Notes: a model not told the origin generated them from the letters alone. 40,949 nucleotides of DNA from Alphaproteobacteria bacterium UBA2784 (GCA_002352285.1 DEIC01000112.1:1-40949); one strand, 5' to 3'; shown: positions 1-8,085, numbered from the stretch's first letter. Translations and numbers: made by a program.

Positions 1-106
1 CGGGCGGAGGCGGAAAAAGTCCAGGCAAATCATGGCCCCCAAGAGATGTGTGCATACGATAGCTGTTCATGGGGGAGGCAGAAGAGTTGAAGCAGAAGCT
101 TATCCC

Positions 107-1063
107 CTATCTCCCGAGAAACGCCCGCACCGCGGCCGCACTTTCCTCCGGCACTTCCTCCATCGGAATGTGGCCGACGCCGTCAAACACGATCATCTCG
201 CTGCGCGCGATGCCCGCTTTATAGGTCTCGCCCATCGAAAGCGGCGTCCAGGTATCCTCGCGCCCCCACAGGATCAGCGTCGGCGCGCGGATCTCATCCA
301 GATGCTCGCCGACATAATAATCGCGCGGCGTATTGAGGCGGATGAGCGTTGCCTCGCGGCTGCCCGGCATGCGCGCCAGCTCGAAATAGCGGTCGATCAT
401 CGCGTCATTGATGACTTCATCCTTGCCGAATGCGCCGCGCAGATTTTCCTCAAACACAAAGCGCGGCGTCACGTGCAGCATCAGATCGCGCACGATGGGC
501 GTCTGGGCCAGACGGAAGACAAGGGGAAGCTGTGAGTCGCCCGGCCACTTCACCCCGCCCGCATCCACCAGAATAAGCCGCGTCACGCGCTCCGGCAGCA
601 TGATGGCAAAGCGCGCCGCAACGCCGCCGCCCATCGAATTGCCACCGATCGCAAAACGCGTCAGCCCGATGGCCGAGGCAAACTGGTCCACAAAGCGCGC
701 CATCGCCAGCTGGGAATAATCATCGCCCGGCACGCGCCCCGTCAGGCCATGGCCGGGCAGATCAACGCTGATGATGCGGAACTGATCGCCAAGGATCTTC
801 GCCCACGGCTCCCACGTGTGCAGTGATGCATTGGAGCCATGCAGCAGAAGAAGGGGCGTGCCGTCCGCGCGCCCCTGATCGCGGTAATGCGCCACCGCGC
901 CTGAAGGCAGCGTCACGAAGGCCGAGGGCGACTGGCCATATCTGGCAATCAGCTCCTCGCGCGGCACGTCGGGTTCGGAGAGGTAAAAGAAACCGCCAAC
1001 CCCCAAAAGCAGGATCACGCCAAGCACGGCGCCGAAGATCTTGAGGATACGCATGAACATCAC
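107..1063 (-). CDS. Membrane-anchored alpha/beta hydrolase
   Basis: 318-residue alpha/beta-hydrolase-fold protein. Residues about 5-28 form a hydrophobic N-terminal segment after a short basic start, so the protein is probably anchored in the inner membrane with its catalytic domain in the periplasm. The catalytic set is readable: oxyanion-hole HG at 75-76, nucleophile elbow GNSMGG with Ser143, acid Asp270 in WGRED, and His298 in GVGHIPME. Such folds include esterases, lipases, epoxide hydrolases and C-C hydrolases; nothing here fixes the substrate. Its start overlaps the stop of the hemY-like gene by 4 bp, so it is most likely the last gene of the heme/Mic60 operon. Two further Met codons (residues 2 and 4) could serve as start. 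Confidence 0.85.
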   Translation of the reverse strand: MMFMRILKIFGAVLGVILLLGVGGFFYLSEPDVPREELIARYGQSPSAFVTLPSGAVAHYRDQGRADGTPLLLLHGSNASLHTWEPWAKILGDQFRIISVDLPGHGLTGRVPGDDYSQLAMARFVDQFASAIGLTRFAIGGNSMGGGVAARFAIMLPERVTRLILVDAGGVKWPGDSQLPLVFRLAQTPIVRDLMLHVTPRFVFEENLRGAFGKDEVINDAMIDRYFELARMPGSREATLIRLNTPRDYYVGEHLDEIRAPTLILWGREDTWTPLSMGETYKAGIARSEMIVFDGVGHIPMEEVPEESAAAVRAFLGR

Positions 1064-2739
1064 GGTCTCCGTTTGATGTGCGGATTGGTCAGCGGATTCT
1101 TGGGCGGCTCGGGTTCGCCGAATTCATCGCCGCCCGGCCCGGGATCATCGGGTGCACGCGGCAATCCCGGCTCCTCTGGCGGTGGCAGAACGGAAAGCGG
1201 CGCACGCACGGGCGGCGGCGGCGGACGCGAAATCACCTCGCGCGCTCCTGTTTCACGCATGTCCTTTTCGCGCACAGCCGGCTCGCGCTTCTGCACCGGT
1301 TGCGGCGCGTCAAGCGCGGGCGCATCACCATCCATGCGATAGAGAAGCCGGCTCACCGGCGTGCGCGGCTGCATTTCACCACGCACCGGCCCCCTTGCGG
1401 GTGCAGTCTCGGCACGCGCATCATCACCCGGCGCCGGAAGACGCTCCAGACGTTCGGCCTTGGGTGCGCGCCAGGAAAGCGTATCAAAGCTGCCGCAGGC
1501 CGGGCAGTTTGCATCCCATTCCGCAAAACCTTCACCACAGCGCGCGCACGCCCAGAATCCGTCGGGCGGCGCATTGAGCGCACGCTCGCGCCAGCCCAGC
1601 GCTGCAACCACATCGCCTTCCGCTTCACAGATATCGGCCATCATCGCCGATACGCGCACCGTGGCGACAGGATCAAGCAGCGGCAAAAGCGCGTCACGCG
1701 CACCGGCCGCATCACGCCGTTTCAGACGGGTGGCGGCTTTGAGCACGCGCGCTTCGGCATGATCGGGGTTCAGCAGCATCAAGGATTCAAACCGGATGAG
1801 GCGCGCCTGCGGATTTTCCTGCGGTTTGACGCCGGCATAGACCTCCGCAAGTTCGGGATGCGGATGCTGCGCCCACGCCGCTTCAATCACGCCTGCAGCC
1901 TTCCAGGTGCGCGTGCGTTCAAGATAAAGCCGCGCGGCCATGACAGCAGCGGGCACAAGACCCGGAGCAAGGCCCGTCGCCTCATAGGCATGACGCAGCG
2001 CATCATCCTTGTTGCCAGAACCAAGCGCATCTTTTGCCATCGCGGCGAGCACAACGGCGCGCCGCCGCCGCACCACATCAGCATCAAGCACGCCTGCTTT
2101 CACCTGTGCGTCGAGCGCTTCCAGCGCCTTCTTCCAGTCGCGTCGCTGCGCCGCCAGATCAAAAAGCGCATGCACGACCCACGGCGTTTTCGGCTTCAGC
2201 TGATAGGCGCGCTCGGCAAAGGACAGTGCGTCCTCGCGCGCGCCATTGCGCAGCGCCTGCGTGAAAAGCCCGCGAAGCCCCAGAAATGCGGTGTCGGGCG
2301 ACGTCAGCAATTCATTATAGGCCTGTGCAACGGCCTTTTCGTTGCCTTCAAGCTGGGCTGTCTGCGCCGCCAGCAAAAGGCCAAGCGGTGGCCCCTCCAG
2401 CAACGCATCCGCCTTGCGCTGGAAAAGCCGCGCCTGCGGCAGATCGCCCGCTGCCGCCGCAATCATGCCGCGCGTGAGCGCAAGATAACCCTGCCGCTCG
2501 CGCCGCGCCCGCGTCATGCGCGAGAACGCGCCGGGAATGTTGGAGAAGAACGACAGAATGCGCAGACCGAAAAACGCAAACGCCGCAAGCAGCACGACAA
2601 TAAGAACGGCAACGCCGATCGACAGCCGCATCTCCTGCCCGGGCAGGCTGACGCGCACCCATCCCGTCTGACCGGCAAAGAGCACCGCCAGCACGGCAGC
2701 GCCAAGCCCAAGACCGAAAAACCACAGAACGCGGATCAT
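1060..2739 (-). CDS. hemY: HemY-like TPR membrane protein with C-terminal zinc ribbon
   Basis: 559-residue protein of the proteobacterial HemY (COG3898-type) family, which is clustered with heme genes but is distinct from protoporphyrinogen oxidase HemY of Gram-positives. Two N-terminal membrane segments (about 3-23 and 40-64) are followed by TPR-like helical repeats to about residue 390. A CxxC...CxxC zinc ribbon follows, with Cys398, 401, 412 and 415 in CARCGEGF and CPACGSF. The last 135 residues are Pro/Arg/Glu-rich and low complexity. The start overlaps the mic60 stop by 4 bp and the stop overlaps the hydrolase start by 4 bp, so translational coupling is likely. The exact role in heme synthesis is not established for this family; the zinc ribbon suggests protein or nucleic-acid contact. 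Confidence 0.88.
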   Translation of the reverse strand: MIRVLWFFGLGLGAAVLAVLFAGQTGWVRVSLPGQEMRLSIGVAVLIVVLLAAFAFFGLRILSFFSNIPGAFSRMTRARRERQGYLALTRGMIAAAAGDLPQARLFQRKADALLEGPPLGLLLAAQTAQLEGNEKAVAQAYNELLTSPDTAFLGLRGLFTQALRNGAREDALSFAERAYQLKPKTPWVVHALFDLAAQRRDWKKALEALDAQVKAGVLDADVVRRRRAVVLAAMAKDALGSGNKDDALRHAYEATGLAPGLVPAAVMAARLYLERTRTWKAAGVIEAAWAQHPHPELAEVYAGVKPQENPQARLIRFESLMLLNPDHAEARVLKAATRLKRRDAAGARDALLPLLDPVATVRVSAMMADICEAEGDVVAALGWRERALNAPPDGFWACARCGEGFAEWDANCPACGSFDTLSWRAPKAERLERLPAPGDDARAETAPARGPVRGEMQPRTPVSRLLYRMDGDAPALDAPQPVQKREPAVREKDMRETGAREVISRPPPPPVRAPLSVLPPPEEPGLPRAPDDPGPGGDEFGEPEPPKNPLTNPHIKRRP

Positions 2740-4196
2740 GGCCTGCTTTCCGGCAGGGCGGGCCGGGAGAGATCTTTGGCCGGCCCCGTGCCCTCTTCCG
2801 CCAGCGACTGGATCAGCGCATTGGTCAGCGCCGCAAGCCTCGCGTCAAGCGCGGCGCGCGCGCGCGCGCGTGACAGCCACGGCTCCGCAGCCTTGCGCAC
2901 ATTTTCCGGCAGCGCATCAATTTCCGCGACAGCCTCGGCAAGTCGGCCTTCACCAAGGCGCATCTCGGCGCGCGCCGCGCGCGCTTCCGCATGCTCACCG
3001 GAAATGTCGCCAACCGCGCGTGACGCAACAAGCGCAACCATGTTGTTCCACAGACGGTCAAGCCAGTCCTGCGCCGCTGCATCGCGTTCGGCTGCAATCA
3101 GCGCATAGGCAACATCGTCAAACTCCCCGGCCAGTGTTTCCACCGTTGCGGCCCCGGTTTCGGCGATGGCCGACAGCGCGCTGATTTCATCGCGCGCGCC
3201 GTTGATGTCGGCCAGAAGTTCCAGTTCGCGCGTAAACGGGTTCTCGCCCTCGGTCGCGCGCACAAGCTGGAGAAGCGCCAATGCACGCGCTGCACGGCGC
3301 GAGGCTGCGGCAGAATTGTTGCGCTCCAGTTCGCCCACGCGCGTCTCAAGCGCCGATTGCGCCGCAAGCGTCGCATAACCCGAGAGCCGCTCTGAAAGGG
3401 CTGTGCCCGTTGCAAGCTCAAGTGCGGAAAGCCGCGTGCGCGCATCCTCCAGCGCCTGACGCAGCGCGGTCATTTCGGCAGGCGCCAAACCCGGCGCGCC
3501 AGCCGCACCGCCACGCTCCAGCGCATCAACGCGGCCAGAAAGTTCAGAAAGCATCCTGACGGCGGCATCAACCTTGGCCTCAAGCGTTGCACCTGTGCCA
3601 TCGGGAACACCGATATCGGGCGGTGTTACCGGCGTATCTGCATCAGGAGGCGTGATCGTGCCGCTCTGGCCTTCCTCCAGCGCCGCCATGGCGGCCTCAA
3701 GCGCCTGCACGCGCAAGGTGAGCCCATCGACCACCGAAGCAAGATCGGCATAGGCCGATTGCGCGGCGGCATCGGGATTGCCCGCCGCGATCTGGCCGAT
3801 GCGCACTTCCATGTCAGCCAGCCGGTCATCGACATCGCTCGCTTCTCCGCTGCCGCCCGCCAGCTGGAAAAGGATGGCTAGGAGCGCGCCCATAAGAGAG
3901 GCCGCCACCATCAGCGCGCCCATGCCCCACCAGTTCTCGCGCCAGTCAGAGGCGTGAAAGCCCGCATGCGTGCTGCGCGGCGGATCAGATGGCGGCGGAT
4001 CGCTTCGTGTCTCGGCGCCCTTTGGCACTGCCGTAAAGCCGCTTCCCGCCGCAGCTGTGTTGGCGTCTTTCGGGGGCGGGGGTGGCGTATCGGCGGCCGA
4101 TACTTCCACCGCTTCGCCTTCAATGATGATCGGGTTTTCGGGCAAGGCTTTGGCGCCGCAAATGGGGGGCAAATCAACACGACGAAGAGGGCCCAA
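2736..4196 (-). CDS. Mitofilin/Mic60-like inner-membrane protein
   Basis: 486-residue alphaproteobacterial Mic60 homologue (COG4223). It has a Pro-rich cytoplasmic N-terminus, one membrane helix at about 91-113, a long Ala/Glu-rich coiled-coil region (about 120-300) and a C-terminal mitofilin-type helical domain (about 310-470, with the LWNNMVALV and AEPWLSRARARAALDARL stretches). Mic60 proteins shape crista-like membrane invaginations and contact outer-membrane partners, and linkage to hemC-hemD is typical of alphaproteobacteria. Start: there is no in-frame ATG or GTG; the longest start is TTG at 4196, with further TTG codons at 4172 and 4145, and no clear ribosome-binding site. The frame is continuous with hemD across a single TGA, so initiation by coupling to hemD termination is plausible. 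Confidence 0.85.
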   Translation of the reverse strand: MGPLRRVDLPPICGAKALPENPIIIEGEAVEVSAADTPPPPPKDANTAAAGSGFTAVPKGAETRSDPPPSDPPRSTHAGFHASDWRENWWGMGALMVAASLMGALLAILFQLAGGSGEASDVDDRLADMEVRIGQIAAGNPDAAAQSAYADLASVVDGLTLRVQALEAAMAALEEGQSGTITPPDADTPVTPPDIGVPDGTGATLEAKVDAAVRMLSELSGRVDALERGGAAGAPGLAPAEMTALRQALEDARTRLSALELATGTALSERLSGYATLAAQSALETRVGELERNNSAAASRRAARALALLQLVRATEGENPFTRELELLADINGARDEISALSAIAETGAATVETLAGEFDDVAYALIAAERDAAAQDWLDRLWNNMVALVASRAVGDISGEHAEARAARAEMRLGEGRLAEAVAEIDALPENVRKAAEPWLSRARARAALDARLAALTNALIQSLAEEGTGPAKDLSRPALPESRP

Positions 4197-4220
4197 GACT
4201 ATGCGCTGGGCGCGTTGTCC

Positions 4221-4946
4221 TCAAGCGTTGAGACCGGCCTCAATTGCATCCAGCAAGGGGCTGCCCGCTGGCCGGGCCGCCGTGAAAATCCGCCTGAACC
4301 CTTGCAGGAGTGGAACGGGTGGCGACAAAAGGACTTGAGCGATGGCAGGGCTCAACACCGCCGCATCAAGAAGCCCGAGCGCACGCCCTTCAGCCAGCTT
4401 GAGAAAAATTTCTGCCGTGCGTGGCGAGAAAAAGGTGACGATGCCGCCTCCCGCGCGCATGGCGGCGTCAAGCGCGGGAGGCAGATGGCTTGAAGGTTCT
4501 CCCGCATAGATGACTTCGCGCCGCAGACGGTGCCCGCTCGGGCGAAGCAGTGCACCCAGATCACCCGCAAGATCGCGCGCGCAAGGGTGAAGAATGTCAC
4601 CATCATCCGGTGGCAGTGTCGTGGCAATAAGGCGCGCCAGATGGGAAACGTCACCCTCAGCTCCACGCACATCGCCAAAACCTGCATCGCGCGCCGCCGC
4701 AGCACTTGCCGGGCCAACCGCAAAGACAGGCAGATCGCGCCGCGCCGAAAGCAGCGCAAAGGCCCTGACGCCATTGGCGCTGGTAAAGGCAATGGCGCTG
4801 ACGCCATCAAGCATCACATCGCGCGGCGGCAGGAAACGGATTTCAAGAAGCGGTGCAGCAATTGCCTCAAAGCCGCGCGCGCGGCAAAGCGCGATGAACG
4901 CGGCGGCATCGTCAACCGGGCGCGTGACGAAGATGCGGGTCATCAC
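4221..4946 (-). CDS. hemD: Uroporphyrinogen-III synthase
   Basis: 241-residue HemD (U3S family). It cyclises hydroxymethylbilane to uroporphyrinogen III with inversion of ring D, in the cytoplasm. The family is weakly conserved; supporting features are the N-terminal ITRP-like stretch (IFVTRPVDDAAAF), the AIAFTSANGVRAF segment (about 50-62), FAVGPASAAAARDAGF (about 75-90) and the C-terminal VTFFSPRTAEIF, all at usual U3S positions. Length is normal. It overlaps hemC by 4 bp (4943-4946), a strong sign of translational coupling, and is followed in the same frame by mic60 after a single stop codon. Identification rests on both motifs and position next to hemC. Confidence 0.93.
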   Translation of the reverse strand: MMTRIFVTRPVDDAAAFIALCRARGFEAIAAPLLEIRFLPPRDVMLDGVSAIAFTSANGVRAFALLSARRDLPVFAVGPASAAAARDAGFGDVRGAEGDVSHLARLIATTLPPDDGDILHPCARDLAGDLGALLRPSGHRLRREVIYAGEPSSHLPPALDAAMRAGGGIVTFFSPRTAEIFLKLAEGRALGLLDAAVLSPAIAQVLLSPPVPLLQGFRRIFTAARPAGSPLLDAIEAGLNA

Positions 4947-5857
4947 CGCACGGCCAGAAATGCGGGCGGCGCCTGCATCAGAAGGTCTTGCGCCAGCGCC
5001 TCACCCATTGCACGCGTCTGTGACTCATCCGGCGTGGGGCCGATAAACCGCTCACCGCGCACCATGGCGCTGCCATCGGGGGCAAAAAGCGCCGCCCTCA
5101 GCATCAACCCACCATCTGTAAGCATCGCGTGTGCTGCAAGCGGTGTCTTGCAGCTGCCGCCAATGCCGGCAAGAAACCCGCGCTCCGCCGCAATCGTCAG
5201 TGACGAGGGCGCATGATTGAGTTGAGCCGCAAGGTCGCGCGTGCGCTGGTCATCCTTGCGGCATTGAAGGCCAATTGCGCCCTGACACGCCGCCGGAATG
5301 AATTCCTTCACCGCAAGCGGCACGGCATTCACCGACAGTCCCAGACGGTTCAGCCCGGCCATCGCCAGAAGCGTTGCCTGCACCTCACCCGCGCGCAGTT
5401 TGGCAAGCCGCGTATCCACATTGCCGCGAAAGAGCACGATCTCAAGATCGGGCCGCACGCTCAGCATCTGCGCCTTGCGCCGAGGCGACGACGTGCCCAG
5501 CCGCCCGTTCACCGGCAGAGCCGCAAGCGAGGGCACGCCGATCAGGGCATCGCGCGCATCTTCACGCGGCAGAACGCCGGCAAGACACAGTCCGGGCGGC
5601 ATGACGGCAGGCAGGTCCTTGAGCGAGTGGACGGCGAGGTCCACACGCCTGTCGATCAGCGCCTCTTCGATTTCCTTGGCAAAAAGACCCTTGCCGCCCG
5701 CATCCGATAGCGCCCGGTCGGTGATCGCATCACCGCTTGTTTTGATGATGACAGTCTCGATGGCGCCGCCAAGTTCGCATGCCGCAAGACGCGCCGCCGT
5801 CTCGCGCGCCTGCGCCAGCGCCAGTTTTGACCCGCGGGTTCCGATCTTCAGCATCAT
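4943..5857 (-). CDS. hemC: Hydroxymethylbilane synthase (porphobilinogen deaminase)
   Basis: 304-residue HemC, joining four porphobilinogens into hydroxymethylbilane. Visible signatures are KIGTRGSKLALAQA at the N-terminus, HSLKDLP with the catalytic Asp81, the GTSSPRR cofactor-binding segment (121-127) and GGSCKTPLAAHA with Cys236 as attachment point of the dipyrromethane cofactor. The frame remains open to an ATG at 5926, but the extra 23 residues do not resemble the family and that ATG lies inside a perfect palindrome, so I place the start at the ATG-ATG pair 5857/5854, preceded by a GGACAGG sequence. First gene of the operon hemC-hemD-mic60-hemY-hydrolase and divergent from tsaD. Confidence 0.95.
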   Translation of the reverse strand: MMLKIGTRGSKLALAQARETAARLAACELGGAIETVIIKTSGDAITDRALSDAGGKGLFAKEIEEALIDRRVDLAVHSLKDLPAVMPPGLCLAGVLPREDARDALIGVPSLAALPVNGRLGTSSPRRKAQMLSVRPDLEIVLFRGNVDTRLAKLRAGEVQATLLAMAGLNRLGLSVNAVPLAVKEFIPAACQGAIGLQCRKDDQRTRDLAAQLNHAPSSLTIAAERGFLAGIGGSCKTPLAAHAMLTDGGLMLRAALFAPDGSAMVRGERFIGPTPDESQTRAMGEALAQDLLMQAPPAFLAVR

Positions 5858-5908
5858 CCTGTCCGGCAAAGCCTGATTGGCCGCCTTCCTGACTGATGGC
5901 GTTTCGAC

Positions 5909-5926
5909 ATGCAACATCTGTTGCAT
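5909..5926. promoter_or_regulatory. Perfect 18-bp palindrome upstream of hemC
   Basis: Arms ATGCAAC and GTTGCAT flank a 4-base centre (ATCT) in the short divergent hemC/tsaD region. It lies 52 bp upstream of the preferred hemC start and 31 bp upstream of tsaD. Such a symmetric site in a divergent promoter region suggests an operator for a dimeric regulator. It does not match the Irr, Fur or FNR consensus sequences I know. Regulatory role is inferred. Confidence 0.45.
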
Positions 5927-5956
5927 TGGAACGCCAAACGGGGTGAGTAAAGACCC

Positions 5957-7027
5957 ATGAGCGCCCCGAAAGCCTTAACCGTCCTTGGCATCGAGACCAG
6001 CTGCGATGAGACCGCCGCTGCCATCGTGCGCGGCCACCCGGATCTGGGTGAGCCCGCCGCGATCCTGTCGAATGTCATCGCCCAGCAGATCGAGGAGCAT
6101 GCCCCCTTTGGCGGCGTCGTGCCGGAATTGGCGGCGCGTGCCCATATCAGCCACCTCGATGCCGTGATTGCCCGCGCGCTCGCCGATGCCGGGCTTGCCC
6201 TGAAGGATCTGGATGCGATTGCCGCAACCGCAGGGCCGGGGCTGATCGGCGGTGTTATTGTCGGCCTGATGACGGCCAAGGGCCTCGCCCTGGGTGCGGG
6301 CAAGCAACTGATCCCCGTCAACCACCTGGAGGGTCATGCGCTGACCGCACGCCTGATCGGCCCCTGCCCCTTTCCTTATCTCTTGTTGCTGGTCTCGGGC
6401 GGCCACTCGGCCTTTGTGGTGGTGGAGGGCGTGGGCCGTTGCCGTATTCTGGGCGAGACGATTGATGACGCGGTCGGCGAGAGTTTTGACAAGACTGCAA
6501 AGCTGCTCGGGCTTGGTTTTCCCGGCGGACCTGCAGTTGAAGAGCTGGCCAGAAGCGGCAATCCGCGCGCCTATGCCTTTCCGCGCCCGCTGCTTGATCG
6601 CGACGGATTTGATCTCTCGCTTGCCGGACTGAAAACGGCCGTGCGCTATGCCGCAGGCGACGTCTTGCTTTTAACGGATGAGGCGCGCGCCAATATTTGC
6701 GCCAGCTTTCAGGAGGCGGTGGCCGCCATTCTTGAAACGCGCGCGTCAGCTGCGCTCGAACATTTTGCAGCGCAGGTCGCGCCGGAAAATGGCCTGCGTT
6801 TTGTTGTGGCGGGCGGCGTCGCATCGAACAGCCTGCTGCGTGCGCGATTGCAGGCGGTGTGCAACAGAAAGGGCGCAAATTTCATCGCGCCGCCTGCCAA
6901 ACTCTGCACCGACAATGGCGCGATGATTGCCTGGGCCGGGCTGGAGCGTCTGGCGCGCGGCGCCATTCCGCCCGACGCACTTTCCTTTGCCCCGCGCGCC
7001 CGCTGGCCGCTGGATGAGGCTGCCTGA
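5957..7027 (+). CDS. tsaD: tRNA N6-adenosine threonylcarbamoyltransferase TsaD
   Basis: 356-residue TsaD (Gcp/Kae1 family), ASKHA-fold metalloenzyme that transfers the threonylcarbamoyl group from TC-AMP onto A37 of ANN-decoding tRNAs, together with TsaB and TsaE. The N-terminal LGIETSCDETAAA phosphate-binding segment, the metal-binding HLEGH motif (His123, His127), TAGPGLIGG (91-99), LVSGGHSA and C-terminal TDNGAMIAW with metal ligand Asp319 are all present. Length is normal. It diverges from hemC with a short intergenic region. In many alphaproteobacteria tsaD is followed by gpsA and a YciI-like gene; here gpsA is absent from that slot and an accessory block lies between tsaD and the YciI-like gene. 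Confidence 0.97.
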   Translation: MSAPKALTVLGIETSCDETAAAIVRGHPDLGEPAAILSNVIAQQIEEHAPFGGVVPELAARAHISHLDAVIARALADAGLALKDLDAIAATAGPGLIGGVIVGLMTAKGLALGAGKQLIPVNHLEGHALTARLIGPCPFPYLLLLVSGGHSAFVVVEGVGRCRILGETIDDAVGESFDKTAKLLGLGFPGGPAVEELARSGNPRAYAFPRPLLDRDGFDLSLAGLKTAVRYAAGDVLLLTDEARANICASFQEAVAAILETRASAALEHFAAQVAPENGLRFVVAGGVASNSLLRARLQAVCNRKGANFIAPPAKLCTDNGAMIAWAGLERLARGAIPPDALSFAPRARWPLDEAA

Positions 7028-7164
7028 ACCGCAGATGAATCGCGGCGACAGGCGCCGTCCCCGTTTCCGGTGATCATTGTGGTTGTGTGCGGATGGTATG
7101 GTAGGATTGCGTGCATCGCGGGCACGCAACCCGGATCATGCCGTCTATGACACGAGAGGAGCGC

Positions 7165-7575
7165 ATGCGCAGAATTGCTATGGCGGCTTTTGGCCTGATG
7201 GCCCTTGCCGCGCCGGCTTCGGCCCAGTCACTCGATGGCGTCTGGCTTGCCCGCCAGAACCAGTCGAACGGCGTCGGCCAGTACCATCTGACAATTTCGC
7301 AGGGCCAATATGCGCTGAGCGCATCGCTCACGACGCCTGAGGGCTATTACTACGAGAATTACCAGTCAGGCGTGCTTGAGTTTTATCCGCCCGACACAAT
7401 CCGGCTTGTCGTCTATGACTGGGCGCCGCGCGAATATCAGGGCCATTACATGGAAAAGCCCCCCAACGCCCATTTGCAGATCCTGTCGCTCAACGGCAGC
7501 ACGCTGACCCTGATGAACAAGAACTGCCAGGGTCCGGCAAACCAGTGCACCTCGACCTATCAGCGCATCCAGTAG
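7165..7575 (+). CDS. Small secreted protein of unknown function
   Basis: I do not recognise this 136-residue protein. The chosen ATG has a GAGAGGAG ribosome-binding site 3 bases upstream, and gives a clean signal peptide: basic MRR, hydrophobic core to about residue 17, and APASA before a probable cleavage at Ala20-Gln21. The mature part begins SLDGVWLAR, followed by a beta-rich stretch with many Tyr, Gln and Asn residues and a Cys pair near the C-terminus (KNCQGPANQCTSTY) that could form a disulphide. The layout resembles small lipocalin-like or DUF-type periplasmic proteins that start with a D-G-x-W motif. An upstream in-frame start at 7111 is open but would bury the signal peptide. Confidence 0.7.
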   Translation: MRRIAMAAFGLMALAAPASAQSLDGVWLARQNQSNGVGQYHLTISQGQYALSASLTTPEGYYYENYQSGVLEFYPPDTIRLVVYDWAPREYQGHYMEKPPNAHLQILSLNGSTLTLMNKNCQGPANQCTSTYQRIQ

Positions 7576-7600
7576 GTCAGCACATTCATTCCATAAAGAT

Positions 7601-7628
7601 GGGTCCAGGTTGTTGCCAACCTGGACCC
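7601..7628. terminator. Strong hairpin between convergent transcripts
   Basis: Perfect 12-bp stem (GGGTCCAGGTTG / CAACCTGGACCC) with a 4-base loop, 25 bp after the secreted-protein stop and 63 bp after the micro-protein operon. It is not followed by a long T-run on the plus strand; on the minus strand the following bases are ATCTTT. It could end both convergent transcripts or stabilise their 3' ends. Confidence 0.5.
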
Positions 7629-7691
7629 GGGGAGCCGGCCGCACGGACATCTGGGGGGAGGCGTGGGGCCGGGGAACCTGAAGTCTTGGCT

Positions 7692-7817
7692 TCAGATGAT
7701 GTTGCTGCCGACGCCGAACACCACGAACACGACGGCGTAGGCTGCCAGGATGCCGCCGGCGATCGAAGCCTGAAGGCGGGTCGAGAAGCTCTGGGTCTTG
7801 CGGGCGAAATTGGCCAT
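7692..7817 (-). CDS. 41-residue single-pass membrane micro-protein (copy B)
   Basis: Short frame read directly from the sequence: begins MANFARKTQSFSTRLQ, continues with a hydrophobic segment of about 20 residues (ASIAGGILAAYAVVFVVFGV) and ends GSNII before TGA. An AAGGA ribosome-binding site lies about 8 bases upstream of the ATG. The basic, polar N-terminus and hydrophobic C-terminal half predict one membrane helix with the N-terminus in the cytoplasm. It shares an RL-x(3)-IA-x(5)-AY-x(2)-VF pattern with the upstream neighbour at 7869-8003, so the two appear to be diverged duplicates. They are 51 bp apart and likely co-transcribed. Function unknown; no match to any micro-protein I can name. 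Confidence 0.7.
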   Translation of the reverse strand: MANFARKTQSFSTRLQASIAGGILAAYAVVFVVFGVGSNII

Positions 7818-7868
7818 GACACGTTCCTTTTTCTTGGTCTTGCTTGGTGGAGATGAGGGGGGTGCGGA

Positions 7869-8003
7869 TCAGACGATCTGGATGGCGCCGAACTGCTGGG
7901 CTGCGAACACAAGGCCGTAGGCGCTGAGCACAACCGTGACCGCAATGTTCGACAGGCGCTGGCCGAGGCGGGGCGCGACGCTGTGGGGGAGGGTCTTCAA
8001 CAT
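7869..8003 (-). CDS. 44-residue single-pass membrane micro-protein (copy A)
   Basis: Short frame read directly from the sequence: N-terminus MLKTLPHSVAPRLGQRLSN (basic), then a hydrophobic segment IAVTVVLSAYGLVFAA and a short tail QQFGAIQIV before TGA. A purine-rich AAAGAGAG sequence precedes the ATG. The pattern RL...IA...AY..VF aligns with copy B downstream, which supports both as real, duplicated genes. It is the first gene after a sigma70-like promoter at 8057-8085 and the palindrome at 8086-8107, and lies downstream of a co-oriented tetR gene. Probable inner-membrane peptide; possible roles include modulating a transporter or sensor, or acting on the membrane itself, but none is shown by sequence. 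Confidence 0.68.
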   Translation of the reverse strand: MLKTLPHSVAPRLGQRLSNIAVTVVLSAYGLVFAAQQFGAIQIV

Positions 8004-8056
8004 GGCTGTCTCTCTTTCTTTTCTGTCAGAGCGGCCTCGCGCCGTCTGATGAAAGA

Positions 8057-8085
8057 GATATAGATCAGCCCTGACGGAAGATCAA
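8057..8085 (-). promoter_or_regulatory. Sigma70-type promoter of the micro-protein pair
   Basis: On the minus strand TTGATC (8080-8085) and TATATC (8057-8062) are separated by exactly 17 bp, each matching 4 of 6 consensus bases. The region is AT-rich against a GC-rich background. Transcription would start near 8050, leaving a leader of about 47 bases before the ATG at 8003. Confidence 0.55.

Noticed and set aside
1..79. Minus-strand frame from an ATG at 79 running off the window start
   Set aside because: Only 26 codons, no ribosome-binding site of note and no recognisable sequence; bases 1-106 hold nothing I can support.
2854..2870. (GC)n tract, possible simple-sequence contingency locus
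   Set aside because: It encodes an Ala-Arg helix in the Mic60-like C-terminal domain in the expected frame; the length is modest and there is no sign of disruption.
1078..3108. Long plus-strand open frame (676 codons) opposite hemY/mic60
   Set aside because: Antisense shadow in GC-rich DNA: Arg/His/Gln-rich, no recognisable family, while the minus strand encodes clear HemY- and Mic60-like proteins.
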